Assembly (NCBI RefSeq): GCF_009765705.1
Contig: NZ_LMUX01000009.1
Coordinates: 465,680 to 529,679 of the forward strand
Direction: 5' to 3'
Origin: Burkholderia sp. L27(2015)
Lineage (GTDB): Bacteria > Pseudomonadota > Gammaproteobacteria > Burkholderiales > Burkholderiaceae
DNA: 64,000 nucleotides
The stretch's first letter is position 1. Every line of letters starts with the position of its first letter. The position numbers and the translations under genes are program-made. Of the stretch, positions 15,145-25,977 are shown one piece after another. The notes beneath the pieces are model-generated. The model worked only from the letters and a program-made list of their open reading frames with translations, ran no database searches and was not told the DNA's origin.

Positions 15145-17754
15145 TCAGTCAGGTAGCCAATTGAGTTGCGTTTCGAGCCGTCGCTGCATCGACGCGGCGG
15201 GTTCAGGGCGGCACAGCAAATAGCCCTGGAGTTCGTCGCAAGCGTGCTGCTGCAAATACTGCGCTTGCGCCACGGTCTCTACGCCCTCGGCCACGACGCG
15301 CAAGTTCAGGTTGTGCGCCATGTTGATGATGGTTCGGCAGATGGCCGCGTCATCGGCGTCGCTGGAGATATCGCGCACGAACGATCGGTCGATTTTCAGC
15401 ACGTCGATGGGGAAGCGCTTGATGTAACTCAGGCTCGAATAGCCGGTGCCGAAATCATCGATCGAAATGCTGACGCCGAGATGCTTGATGCGCTCCAGCA
15501 TGGCGATGAATAATTCCGGTCCTTCCATCGCCAACGATTCGGTGATTTCCAGATCCAGCAGCGCGGCGTCCATGCCGCTTGCGGCGAGGCTGCGAATCAC
15601 CGTCTCGCTAAAATCCAGATGCTTGAGCTGGCTGACCGATACATTGACCGAAATCGGGAAATTGGACAGGCCGGCATCGACCCACTCCTGATTCTGGCGG
15701 CACGCTTCGCGCAGCACCCAATCGCCGATCGGAATGATCAACTTGGATTCTTCGGCAATCTGGATAAATTGCGCAGGCGCCACGAGCCCTTGTTTCGGGT
15801 GATTCCACCGGATCAGCGCTTCCATGCCGGACAGCACGCCCGTGTGTGCGTCGACCTTGGGTTGATAGTGCAGGACGAACTCGTTGTTCACGATCGCCTG
15901 TCGCAACTCCTGTTCGATGCTCAGGCGTTGCGACACGCGCATGCCGATCTCGGCTTTGTAGAATTTGAGGTTGCCGCGGCCTGCGGCCTTCGCCGTGTAC
16001 ATCGCCATGTCGGCGCATTTCAACAGGTCGTTGACCGACGTGGCATCTGCCGGATAACCCGAGACGCCGATGCTGGCATCGACCCGGAAGTCGTGCTCCC
16101 CGATGGTCAGCGGCGCGCGCAAGCTGGTGAAAATGCGGGCGATCACGTCGTCCATATCGCTGAGCAAATGGATGTCCGGGCACACCACCACGAATTCGTC
16201 GCCACCCAGCCGCGCCACCATGTCGCAAGAGCGCAGGTTGGCTTTGAAGCGCTCGGCGGTGGCTTTGAGCAGTAGATCGCCGACGCCATGTCCTATGGTG
16301 TCGTTGATGCTCTTGAAATGGTCGAGATCGATGAAGGCGACACCGACTAGGTGACCGTTGCGCCTGGCCTGATGAATCAGCTGTTCGAGATGCTGTTCGA
16401 GCAGTTTGCGGTTGGGCAGGCCGGTTAGCGCATCGTAGTTGGCTTGACGCGCGAGTTCGTCCTGGTAGTGGATGCGTTCCGAGACGTCGGTCTGGCTGCC
16501 GATGAAGTGCGTGACCGAGCCTTCGTGGTCGCGTACCGGTGCGACCTTCAATTCGTTCCAGAACATCGTGCCGTCTTTGCGGAAATTGCGCAAAACCGCT
16601 TGGCCTTCGGTCTGTTCGTGCACGGCCGAGCGTATCGTGGCCAGTCCTTCCTGGTCGTGCAGTTTGCCCTGCAGGAACCGGCAATTGCGGCCTAGCACTT
16701 CATGGGGCGCGTAACCGGTCAGCCGGCCGTAAGCCGCGTTGACGTAAATCACCGGCATATCGGGTGCCACCGCGTCGACAATCACTATCCCGTCGCTGGT
16801 TGTATGCAGCGCTTTTTCGCGCAGCAGCAGAACTTGCTCGGCGTCCTTGCGCGCGGTGATGTCGGTGAACAGTATCGTCAGGCCTTCGCGCGTCGGATGA
16901 ATGCGGTGTTCCAGCCAGGTGCCGTATTGGGGGTAGTGGCCTTCGAGTTCCGCGAAAACGTTTTCACGCATGGCACGGTGGCAGGCCTCATAGAACGGCA
17001 GATCGACCAAGCCGGGTACTACGTCCCAGATCCTGAGGCCGATCAATGCGTCGCGTTCGCTATCGAGGATGCGGCAGGCGTTTTCGTTGACGTACGTGTA
17101 GCGCCATTCCCGATCGAGCGCGATAAAGGCGTCGCTCGTGGCCTCGAGCAGATCGACCGATTGCGTGGCGTAATGGCGGCCGGCTTGTTGACCGGAATGC
17201 GCCGCGGGCATGCCGGGTTCGGCATCGGCGGGTGCGCGGGAGTCGGTGTCGTTGGGCGTGCCGGAGATGGCGTCGGCATACGTCTCGAGCGCGGTCGCAA
17301 CCGTCTGTGCGATCGCTTTGAGCTGCTCTTGCTGCGCGTCGCTCAAGGTATGAGGCTGGCTGTGCGTCAAATTCAGCGTGCCGAGCACGATGCCGGCCTG
17401 CGTGGCCAGCGGGATTCCCGCATAGAAACGCACACCCGATGGCGAGGTGACGGTTTCGTCATGGGCAAAACGCGCATCCTTGCTTGCATCCTGCACCACC
17501 AGCAGTTCACCCTTGCTGATGACATGGGTGCAAAACGCTTGCGTTCCAATTGGCGCAAGCGCGCCTGGCGTCGAGGCAAACCGCCATTGCCGGTCTTCGT
17601 CGATCAGGTTGACCGACGAAAATTCCGTAGCGCAAGCACTTGCGCATAGATGCGTAAGTGCTTGCAGCAAACCCGTATCCATTTCCTTGAACAGCCGGAA
17701 GCCTCGCAGCGGATACGGCCAAGTACCCGAATGGTCGGGAATTTGCACCGGCAT
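15145..17754 (-). CDS. GAF-PAS-LOV-GGDEF-EAL c-di-GMP protein, predicted blue-light sensor
   Basis: A soluble protein of 869 residues. In order: GAF (about 15-165), PAS (about 200-305), LOV-type PAS (about 312-428), GGDEF (about 435-600), EAL (about 615-860). The LOV domain has the full flavin signature: GRNCRFLQ with the adduct cysteine at 358, then asparagines 390 (LRNFRKDG) and 400 (FWN) and the signalling glutamine 421 (IGSQTD). The GGDEF motif RLGGDEF and the EAL motif GMEALIRW with DDFGTGYSSL are both intact, so synthesis and hydrolysis of c-di-GMP are both possible. The upstream TTG start at 17802 is judged unlikely. It would link blue light to biofilm or motility control; that output is inferred. 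Confidence 0.9.
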   Translation of the reverse strand: MPVQIPDHSGTWPYPLRGFRLFKEMDTGLLQALTHLCASACATEFSSVNLIDEDRQWRFASTPGALAPIGTQAFCTHVISKGELLVVQDASKDARFAHDETVTSPSGVRFYAGIPLATQAGIVLGTLNLTHSQPHTLSDAQQEQLKAIAQTVATALETYADAISGTPNDTDSRAPADAEPGMPAAHSGQQAGRHYATQSVDLLEATSDAFIALDREWRYTYVNENACRILDSERDALIGLRIWDVVPGLVDLPFYEACHRAMRENVFAELEGHYPQYGTWLEHRIHPTREGLTILFTDITARKDAEQVLLLREKALHTTSDGIVIVDAVAPDMPVIYVNAAYGRLTGYAPHEVLGRNCRFLQGKLHDQEGLATIRSAVHEQTEGQAVLRNFRKDGTMFWNELKVAPVRDHEGSVTHFIGSQTDVSERIHYQDELARQANYDALTGLPNRKLLEQHLEQLIHQARRNGHLVGVAFIDLDHFKSINDTIGHGVGDLLLKATAERFKANLRSCDMVARLGGDEFVVVCPDIHLLSDMDDVIARIFTSLRAPLTIGEHDFRVDASIGVSGYPADATSVNDLLKCADMAMYTAKAAGRGNLKFYKAEIGMRVSQRLSIEQELRQAIVNNEFVLHYQPKVDAHTGVLSGMEALIRWNHPKQGLVAPAQFIQIAEESKLIIPIGDWVLREACRQNQEWVDAGLSNFPISVNVSVSQLKHLDFSETVIRSLAASGMDAALLDLEITESLAMEGPELFIAMLERIKHLGVSISIDDFGTGYSSLSYIKRFPIDVLKIDRSFVRDISSDADDAAICRTIINMAHNLNLRVVAEGVETVAQAQYLQQHACDELQGYLLCRPEPAASMQRRLETQLNWLPD

Positions 17755-17880
17755 TATGAAAGTTCCAGGGGAAGCGCTGAAAGAAGGCAATCGAACCAAC
17801 AACCCCTAATAATCTCATAAAAAAGGGCCGAAGTTAATGATTACGAGCGCTCAGCGTGTCTGGCGGGCGAGGCGCGCGAA

Positions 17881-19890
17881 TTAAGCCGAACGATAAATGA
17901 TGTCGTTGACGCCGCCAAAAACAAATCCAAGCACACGTTCTGGCGCCAATGGACGCGAGAAAAAATAGCCCTGTGCATTTTCGCACCCATGATCCTGGAG
18001 AAATTTAAGTTGAGTGCCGGTTTCAACGCCCTCGGCAATCAAACCCATGCCTAGATTCTGTGCCACCGAAATAATCGTTTTTGTGATGGTGGCATCAAAC
18101 ATTTCATGGGGCAGGCCTGCCACGAACGATTGATCGAGTTTGATCACGTCGACCGCAAAACGCTTGAGGTAATTGAGTGATGAATAACCGGTACCGAAAT
18201 CGTCGATCGAAAGACGCACACCCAATTCCTTGAGCGCTTTAATTGCCTGCGTGGCGTTATGTTGAGCCAATACGCGCTCGGTCAATTCGATCTCGAGCAT
18301 GCAGGGTGGCAACTCGTTTTCCGCCAGCGCTTGCTCGATCACGCCGATCAGCTCACCGCCGCGCAGTTGGGACGGCGCGATATTGACCGCCATCACAAGA
18401 GGGGGACCGCCTTCGCGTACCCACTGCGCCGCCTGTTTGCAGGCTGTGCGTATCACCCAGGCGCCGATCGGGATGATGAGTCCCGAGGTCTCGGCCAAGG
18501 GGATGAATTCAGCCGGGCTGATCGGACCCAGGTTGGGGTGATTCCAGCGCAGCAACGCTTCGACGCCTACGACATGCCAGCGCGGCAGATCCATCTGTGG
18601 CTGATACACCAGCGAAAGTTCGTCGCGCCCCAGCGCACGCGCCAGGTCGCTGAGCAAGCGCGATTGGCGCGAGGCCCCCTGCTGCAGGTGGGCGGCGTAG
18701 AACCGGTATTGATGTTTACCTGCAAGCTTGGCTTGGCTCATTGCATGCTCGGCTTGCTGTAACAGGTCGGCGGCGCTCTTGCCGTCGCTAGGATATAAAG
18801 CGATGCCCACGCTGACGCTGATGATCTGGTCGTACAGCACCGGCAGGATCGGTTCGTTCAGCGATTCGATCAATCGGCTCGCCAGCGACGCGACGTCTTG
18901 CGGGTCCGCGACCGACGAGAGCAGCACCGCAAATTCGTCGGCGCCCGGGCGCGAGACCAGATCGGATTCCCGTGCCGCACTTTCGAAGCGGCGCGCAATT
19001 TCGACCAAAGCGAGATCGCCGACTTCGCGTCCGAAGCGGGCGTTGATGGTGTCGAATTCGTCGAGATCGAGATACAGCAACGCGACCACCGAATTATTCA
19101 GGCGCGCCTGCGCAACGCTGTATTCAAGCCAGTCCATCAACAGCATGCGATCGGGGAGATGGGTCAGCAGATCGTGATTCGCGGCGCCCGACAACCGTTT
19201 GGTGAGTTGCCGCTTTTCGCGTAGCTGCGCCATGATCATTCCATACAGCGCGGCGATCAGCAGCAGCACCAGGACGGTCAGACACACCAGATACCGCAGT
19301 GAACTGCGCGCATGTTCGGTCAGCATTTGCTTGACCGCAACCTTGTCGCCATTCCTGACAATCAGAATGCGATTGATCGATGCGCGAATTTTTTCGTTGT
19401 CGGTCAATTCGAGCCGCTCGGGCAGCCGTTCCATTGTATCCGAAAGATCCTGCGCGTTGCCCAACTCGGTCGAGCGCGCGAGTCCGGCCAAATCGTTGTG
19501 TATCAGTTCGTGGAGCTCCGGCAATTCACCTTTCAAGGCCGGATCGTCGGAGAACATGCTTTCGATCTGTTCGAGCCCGGTTTCGGCGCCGGCCAGTGCC
19601 GCTTTAAAATTGTTGTGATACAGCTCATCCCCGGTACGCAAGTAATTCACCTGCGCCGCTTCCGCGTCGTCCAGGTCCTTAAGCAGAGTGCGCCCGGTAT
19701 TGATCGACTCGTCGATCAGGAAAAGTTGGTCGTAGCCTTGTAGATAAGCACGCGTATCGCGCACCGTCACAATGCCGAAGATCACGACAAATACCAAGCC
19801 GGCCAGGAAGCCGATGAGTACCTTGTCCTCGACGCGTCGGGACTTCAACAGCGAAAAGCGTATCCGGCTGGCGGAGGACGGTGAGCTCAT
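17881..19890 (-). CDS. Membrane GGDEF-EAL protein with degenerate GGDEF, likely phosphodiesterase
   Basis: About 669 residues. A transmembrane helix near residues 24-43 and another near 200-220 enclose a helical periplasmic domain of CHASE3 type (rich in E, L and D, with GRTLLKDLDDAEAAQVNYL). The GGDEF site reads RPGADEF (316-320), with the second glycine replaced, which normally abolishes cyclase activity. The EAL domain keeps VEALLRWNHP (444-446) and SIDDFGTGYSSL. It probably degrades c-di-GMP, with the GGDEF part possibly acting as a GTP-sensing module. The frame starts at a TTG at 19923; the ATG at 19890 is preferred, although neither has a good ribosome site. Confidence 0.87.
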   Translation of the reverse strand: MSSPSSASRIRFSLLKSRRVEDKVLIGFLAGLVFVVIFGIVTVRDTRAYLQGYDQLFLIDESINTGRTLLKDLDDAEAAQVNYLRTGDELYHNNFKAALAGAETGLEQIESMFSDDPALKGELPELHELIHNDLAGLARSTELGNAQDLSDTMERLPERLELTDNEKIRASINRILIVRNGDKVAVKQMLTEHARSSLRYLVCLTVLVLLLIAALYGMIMAQLREKRQLTKRLSGAANHDLLTHLPDRMLLMDWLEYSVAQARLNNSVVALLYLDLDEFDTINARFGREVGDLALVEIARRFESAARESDLVSRPGADEFAVLLSSVADPQDVASLASRLIESLNEPILPVLYDQIISVSVGIALYPSDGKSAADLLQQAEHAMSQAKLAGKHQYRFYAAHLQQGASRQSRLLSDLARALGRDELSLVYQPQMDLPRWHVVGVEALLRWNHPNLGPISPAEFIPLAETSGLIIPIGAWVIRTACKQAAQWVREGGPPLVMAVNIAPSQLRGGELIGVIEQALAENELPPCMLEIELTERVLAQHNATQAIKALKELGVRLSIDDFGTGYSSLNYLKRFAVDVIKLDQSFVAGLPHEMFDATITKTIISVAQNLGMGLIAEGVETGTQLKFLQDHGCENAQGYFFSRPLAPERVLGFVFGGVNDIIYRSA

Positions 19891-20100
19891 CGGGTGGTAG
19901 CGCTTTGGGGAGTGAAAAAACAAACACCATTTTTAAACACGACGATGACAAACCGGTGTATTTATCCCGGCGCCACCCGCTAAAACAGGATTGCTGATTA
20001 CTGCCTGCGGCTATTAAACATCACGAATCGACAATTAGGTGGCTTTTCCGTGTTTAAAACGCTGCTTTATTATCGGATCAGATTAAATGGAGGGGGTTGA

Positions 20101-20125
20101 ATAAAAAATGCCCCAATGCGGGGCA
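20101..20125 (-). terminator. Rho-independent terminator after the P-type ATPase-like gene
   Basis: On the minus strand TGCCCC-GCATT-GGGGCA is followed by a run of six T. It lies 74 bases beyond the stop of the gene at 20199-21923 and is positioned to end that transcript. Confidence 0.8.
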
Positions 20126-20198
20126 ATGGGGGATTGGGAACTACGGGTAGGAGCGGCGAGGGGGCGCATCCGGCGCGCCGCGTGCGCTGAACGGCTTG

Positions 20199-21923
20199 CT
20201 ACGATAGTCGCGGTTGCCAGCGGCGCAATAGCAGCGCATTGCTGATCACGCCGATGCCGCAGAATGCCATTGCGGCGCCGGCCACCATCGGGTTGAGCCA
20301 ACCGAGAGCCGCCAGCGGTATGCCGATCAGGTGGTAGACGAAGACCCAGCGCAAATTTTGCCCAATCTTGCGATAAGTCCGCCGCGACACGTCGATTGCG
20401 GCAACAACCCGCATCGGATCGCTGCGCATCAGCGTAATGTCGGCTGCATCCATCTCGACATCGGCGCCGCTAGCGATTGCGATGCCGCTATCGGCGGCGC
20501 AGGGCGTCGAGGCCGCCGCCGCAGCAGCAGCGCCGATGCCGTCACTGACCATCGCTACCACACGGCCGCCCGATTTCAGGTGGGCCACGCTGGGCGCCTC
20601 GTGCTCAGGCACTGCTTGCGCGTGGCTTACGTCCATCTCGGATGCCGACGCCGCGATCGTCGCACTGCCTTCATTTGTCCCGGGCAGCATCACGCTGTCC
20701 ACGCCGATGTCGCGCAACGCCTCGACGGCCGCCTCAATAGTCTCAACCGTCGCAACGCCGTCGGGTGGGTTCAAGGCAAATGCCTGAGCGGCTGTTTTGT
20801 CGAATGCGACAACGCCTATGCGATGTGCAATTTCGAGAGCCCGGGCATTTTTGAACAAAATGCCGTGGCGCGCAGCGATCCCCGTGCCGACCTTGATTGC
20901 GCTCGGCGCCGCCCGGCTTAGCGCATAGGGGCACGCGATTACGAGCACTGCCACGGCATTGAGAATCGCTGTTTCGGCGCCGGCGCCATACCAAAGCCAG
21001 CCGAGTAGCGTGGCCAACGCAATACCGAGGGTGACGGGCACGAAGACGGTGCCGACCCGCTCGACTGGGCGTGGAATCAGCGCTTGTTCCGCCTGGACTG
21101 ATTCGACTTGGCGCACGATGCGCGCCAGCATGGTTTCGGCACCGATCGCACGTGTTTCGATGGACAGCAGGCCCGCGCCGTTGAGCGCTCCTGCTGTGAC
21201 CAGATCGCCGGGATGTTTCGCCATCGGCACGGTTTCGCCGGCGATCAGCGATGCGTCGATCTCGGTTTCGCCCTCGAGCAACACGCCATCGACCGGTACG
21301 CGTTCGCCCGGCCGAACCACCACGATCATTCCTGTCTGGATCTCGCCGATGGCCACTTCGCGTTCGACGCCCTCGATGCGTACGCGGGCGCGCTCGGGGC
21401 GCAGGGCATTCAAGGCCCGGACTGCCGCGGTGGTTTTGCGTTCGGCGCGCATTTCCAACCATTTGCCCAGCAGCACCAGCGTGATGACGACCGCTGGTAC
21501 TGCGAAATCGGCATGGCCGGTTTCACCTGGATGAGCCCACATTTGGTACACGCTCAGGCCCCACGCGGCCGAGGTGCCCAACGTAACCAACAGATCCGTG
21601 TCGCCGGTGCAGGCTGGCAATACCCCAGGCACCCCGCGCCATGCCCTGCGCAATACGGCGCGCAATGGCTCATACGCGGCGCGATAAAATCGCGCCCCCA
21701 GGCCGAATTGAACAATCGACGCGAGTATGAGCTGCGGCCAAGCCGGCAGCGTGCGTTCGACGCCGAACCATGCGCACATTATCGGAACCAGCAGCGGCAG
21801 GGTCAGGCAGCCGGACGCGACTACCGTCAGCGCGGCACGTCGGTTGGCGGCGATGCGTCGGCGAATCGACTGGATGGAGTCCGAGTCGGCGCTGTCGGAC
21901 GTGGAGATCGCGGCGCTCGTCAT
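20199..21923 (-). CDS. Degenerate P1B-type ATPase homologue (predicted catalytically dead)
   Basis: A 574-residue protein that follows the layout of CopA-type heavy-metal ATPases but lacks their active sites. Transmembrane helices and the actuator loop remain ([22 protein letters not shown]). The metal-site CPC is CPY (331-333). The phosphorylation motif DKTGT is DKTAA with Asp375 kept. The nucleotide-binding domain of roughly 130 residues is missing, with only 85 residues between DKTAA and the hinge. The hinge GDGxND is SDGIGA (460-465) followed by an alanine run. There is no N-terminal metal-binding domain. No stop codon interrupts the frame and it has its own terminator, so it looks kept as a protein without pumping activity. 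It starts 47 bases after dbpA on the same strand. Confidence 0.85.
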   Translation of the reverse strand: MTSAAISTSDSADSDSIQSIRRRIAANRRAALTVVASGCLTLPLLVPIMCAWFGVERTLPAWPQLILASIVQFGLGARFYRAAYEPLRAVLRRAWRGVPGVLPACTGDTDLLVTLGTSAAWGLSVYQMWAHPGETGHADFAVPAVVITLVLLGKWLEMRAERKTTAAVRALNALRPERARVRIEGVEREVAIGEIQTGMIVVVRPGERVPVDGVLLEGETEIDASLIAGETVPMAKHPGDLVTAGALNGAGLLSIETRAIGAETMLARIVRQVESVQAEQALIPRPVERVGTVFVPVTLGIALATLLGWLWYGAGAETAILNAVAVLVIACPYALSRAAPSAIKVGTGIAARHGILFKNARALEIAHRIGVVAFDKTAAQAFALNPPDGVATVETIEAAVEALRDIGVDSVMLPGTNEGSATIAASASEMDVSHAQAVPEHEAPSVAHLKSGGRVVAMVSDGIGAAAAAAASTPCAADSGIAIASGADVEMDAADITLMRSDPMRVVAAIDVSRRTYRKIGQNLRWVFVYHLIGIPLAALGWLNPMVAGAAMAFCGIGVISNALLLRRWQPRLS

Positions 21924-21970
21924 GGCGCGCAGCGCTGCGGTACGGATAAGCTCACGATGCGTTCGCTCTC

Positions 21971-23383
<1,413 letters not shown>

Positions 23384-23505
23384 ACCGGATTATAGCGGGG
23401 TCAGTGCGACAGTCCGGTGTGGATCGCCGCCATTCGCGGAGATAAAAGCCGGGCGCTGCGGCGACACACGTACAATCGCTGATTCAATCGAGCATTTGCG
23501 GATCT

Positions 23506-24384
23506 ATGAAAACGCCAAAAAGAATTGCACCTTTGGTCGAGGACGGCTTGGTCGACGAGGTCATTCGCCAGTTGATGAGTGGCAAGGAAGCTACGATCTA
23601 TGTCGTGCGCTGCGGCGACGACATTCGTTGCGCCAAGGTCTATAAGGAAGCGAATCAGCGGGCTTTTCGGCAAGCGGCCGACTATCAGGAAGGCCGTCGC
23701 GTGAAAAACAGCCGTCAGGCGCGCGCAATGGAAAAGGGCTCGCGCTACGGCCGAAAAATGCAGGAAGAGGTTTGGCAGAACGCGGAAGTCGATGCCTTGT
23801 ATCGCCTCGCGGGCGCCGGCGTGCGCGTGCCGCAGCCCTATATCTGCTTTGAGGGTGTGTTGCTGATGGAGCTGGTGACCGACTCCGAGGGCAGCGTCGC
23901 GCCACGGCTCGCCGATGTCGAGCTGGATGCAGCGCGCGCACTCGAGTTGCACGCCGCGTTGCTGAAGGAAGTCGTCAAAATGCTGTGTGCGGGTTTGATC
24001 CACGGAGATCTATCCGAATACAACATCCTGGTCGATGAGCTCGGACCGGTGATTATCGATCTGCCTCAGGCGGTCGATGCCGCGGGCAATAACAACGCGG
24101 GCGCGATGCTGGAGCGCGACGTGGAGAACCTCACGACCTTCTTTGCTCGCCACGTGCCGGAATTGGTCGGTACCCGGTATGGCAAGGAAATTTGGGGGCT
24201 CTACCAGGGCGGCGCGCTGCACCCCGACGTCGTACTCACCGGGCACGTCGTGCTGGACGAAACGCCGGCGGACGTTGCTGGGGTGCTGGCCGAAGTCGAG
24301 GCCGTCAAGGCCGAGGAAGAAGCGCGACGCAGACGACTGGAGGAGGTGGACGAGGCACCTCTTGCAAGCCGAGGCATGCGATAG
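23506..24384 (+). CDS. RIO1-family serine protein kinase
   Basis: A 292-residue RIO-type kinase. The P-loop-like element is SGKEATIYVV, the catalytic loop GLIHGDLSEYNILV, and the metal-binding loop IIDLPQAVD, all as in RIO1/PA4780-like bacterial kinases. These soluble enzymes phosphorylate serine; bacterial substrates are poorly known. Residues 50-90 are basic and rich in Arg and Lys, and the C-terminus has a charged helix (EAVKAEEEARRRRLEEVDE). The gene lies between divergent dbpA and convergent H-NS, ending 5 bases before the H-NS stop. Archaeal and eukaryotic RIO kinases act in ribosome assembly, which would fit the dbpA neighbour, but that link is inference. Confidence 0.88.
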   Translation: MKTPKRIAPLVEDGLVDEVIRQLMSGKEATIYVVRCGDDIRCAKVYKEANQRAFRQAADYQEGRRVKNSRQARAMEKGSRYGRKMQEEVWQNAEVDALYRLAGAGVRVPQPYICFEGVLLMELVTDSEGSVAPRLADVELDAARALELHAALLKEVVKMLCAGLIHGDLSEYNILVDELGPVIIDLPQAVDAAGNNNAGAMLERDVENLTTFFARHVPELVGTRYGKEIWGLYQGGALHPDVVLTGHVVLDETPADVAGVLAEVEAVKAEEEARRRRLEEVDEAPLASRGMR

Positions 24385-24389
24385 CGCGT

Positions 24390-24683
24390 TTATTTGATTA
24401 GAAACCGTTCGCGAGTGCCTTCGGAGATCCATGCCGGCGGGCGACCGCGACCGCTCCAGGTCTGCTGAGTCTGCGGATTGCGGTATTTCGGCGCAATCGC
24501 ATGCTTGGGCTTGGCGGTTTCTCGCCCGCGCGTCGAGAAACCCAGGTCCGCCGCTGTAATGCCGTAATCGGCGATTTTCTGCTTGATGTCTGCCATCACG
24601 GCGCCCAACTCCTGCTTCCGCACTTCCTCAGCGCGCGCCTTCAGCTTGACCAATTCAGCTTCCAACTCTTTGTACGTTGCCAT
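24390..24683 (-). CDS. H-NS-family nucleoid protein
   Basis: A 97-residue H-NS-type protein. Residues 1-45 form the coiled-coil dimerisation part (KELEAELVKLKARAEEVRKQ). The C-terminal DNA-binding core is TWSGRGRPPAWI, the AT-rich DNA contact loop of the family. Such proteins silence horizontally acquired AT-rich DNA. An AGGATC precedes the ATG. It is convergent with the RIO1 kinase. Burkholderiaceae usually carry several paralogues of this type. Confidence 0.92.
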   Translation of the reverse strand: MATYKELEAELVKLKARAEEVRKQELGAVMADIKQKIADYGITAADLGFSTRGRETAKPKHAIAPKYRNPQTQQTWSGRGRPPAWISEGTRERFLIK

Positions 24684-25168
24684 TTAAGATCCTTTGACTC
24701 GTGAGTGCGAGGATAAAAGCCCAGGCTCGCTGTCTCTAAAAACGCGTAGCGAGTTTATTGCTCCGGATAAAACTAACTGAGCCTGGAGACTGGACGAATG
24801 GCCTTTATCCGATTAACTGGATATTTGAATCGACTAAACAGCAAAAGTTCAAGCGGATTGGAAATAGCTCGTGCGCGGGCCGATTCCACGCCGCGTCAAC
24901 CTGTGGGCGGCAGCGCGTCGGTTTGGCATGGCTTAGACGTGAATTAGGCCGGGCTTGAGAAGAAAGTTTTTTTAAAGCGAACAGTGAGGCGGTTGAAAGT
25001 TCGGTTAGAAATTCACAGCGTCGTCGACTTCGTTGCGTTTCGACGGGATGGTTTGAGGCGATCTGAGTTGCCGCGAGGTGGTGCTGCGACGAGAGCTTTC
25101 GAGAACGGGATTGCGGGCAGGATAAAGGACAAGCGCCGAGAAATTGAGATTGGCGTCATTCGGACCGT

Positions 25169-25219
25169 AAAAAAAGCTGCCGGATGCGCATTGCCGTTGT
25201 GCGGATTTGCGCATCCGGC
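25169..25219 (-). terminator. Terminator-like hairpin with 12-bp arms
   Basis: GCCGGATGCGCA (25179-25190) and TGCGCATCCGGC (25208-25219) are exact complements around a 17-base loop. On the minus strand they are followed by AGC and seven T. There is no recognised minus-strand gene just upstream, so it may instead be a dispersed repeat or end an unknown transcript. Confidence 0.5.
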
Positions 25220-25298
25220 CCTGACTACCGCAGGGTATCCGGCGCCCGGTTGCTTGGGTGAAGCCGCCGAACCAACGACACTCGGTTCGGATTTCACC

Positions 25299-25408
25299 CA
25301 TGACTCATGGTAGAAGAAGAGAACCGTAGCTGTTTCGCGTTCACTACCGCATTTTCGACAAAATACGCATGATTCATGTTTTTTAGAGAAAATTACGAAT
25401 GATTCATG
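25299..25408. promoter_or_regulatory. Three copies of CATGAYTCATG upstream of lrp
   Basis: CATGACTCATG at 25299, CATGATTCATG at 25368 and AATGATTCATG at 25398. Each is a near-perfect dyad ATGA-N-TCAT. The last two are exactly 30 bases apart, three helical turns. They stand 66-175 bases before the Lrp start and are candidates for binding by that protein. Confidence 0.5.
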
Positions 25409-25473
25409 TGATAGATGCGATTAAGATGTAAATAATGTCGTTTCCCCCTCTTCTTCACGATACGATCACTACC

Positions 25474-25947
25474 ATGCAACTCGACACGTTCGACAAAAAG
25501 ATCATTGGGCTTTTGCAGCAGGATGCTTCGCTTTCCGCGGCCGAGGTTGGCGAGCGAGTGGGGCTGTCGCAGTCGCAATGCTGGCGTCGTATTGAGCGAC
25601 TTGAGAAAGACGGTGTGATCATCCAGCGGGTTGCACTGGTGGACCGCAAAAAGGTCGGCCTGGACATGATGCTGTTCGCCCACGTCAAGCTCAACGGCCA
25701 TTCACGCAACGCGTTGCCAGAGTTCTCGGCCGCCATCCAGCAGTTTCCCGAAATCATGGAATGCCACGTACTACTCGGCAATGTCGATTTCCTGCTGCGG
25801 TTGATCGTGCCGGACGTCCATGCGTACGAGCGGTTTTTCTTCGAGCGCTTGTCACGCTTGCCCATGGTGCAGGAGGTCAACACCATGATCGCGCTCTCGC
25901 AGATCAAGTCGACCACCGTGCTGCCGCTGGAGCTGGTGGGCGCGTGA
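25474..25947 (+). CDS. Lrp/AsnC-family transcriptional regulator
   Basis: A 157-residue Lrp/AsnC protein. The N-terminal helix-turn-helix runs from LDTFDKKIIGLLQQDA through VGLSQSQCWRRIERLE; the C-terminal half is the RAM/ACT-like effector domain (ECHVLLGNVDFLLRLIV). It is a feast/famine regulator that senses an amino acid and binds DNA as an oligomer. The ATG at 25474 matches the family start; an ATG 13 codons earlier is possible. It is followed by ohrR on the same strand but 72 bases away with its own operator, so they are probably separate units. Confidence 0.9.
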   Translation: MQLDTFDKKIIGLLQQDASLSAAEVGERVGLSQSQCWRRIERLEKDGVIIQRVALVDRKKVGLDMMLFAHVKLNGHSRNALPEFSAAIQQFPEIMECHVLLGNVDFLLRLIVPDVHAYERFFFERLSRLPMVQEVNTMIALSQIKSTTVLPLELVGA

Positions 25948-25977
25948 TCGAACAGCCCGTCGAAAAGAAAATTGTTT

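Larger units (their letters stand above)
24684..25473. other. About 750-base stretch without a convincing gene
   Basis: Both strands show short overlapping frames between 25005 and 25301, but none has a ribosome site and a known domain that I can recognise. What can be seen is a terminator-like hairpin at 25169-25219 and three copies of a short dyad at 25299-25408. The first 200 bases are AT-rich and may hold H-NS promoter elements. Confidence 0.5.

Noticed and set aside
25005..25301. Two overlapping minus-strand frames of 94 and 98 codons in the gap before lrp
   Set aside because: They overlap each other, have no ribosome site and run through a terminator-like hairpin. A faint resemblance to small phage-type proteins was not strong enough to claim.
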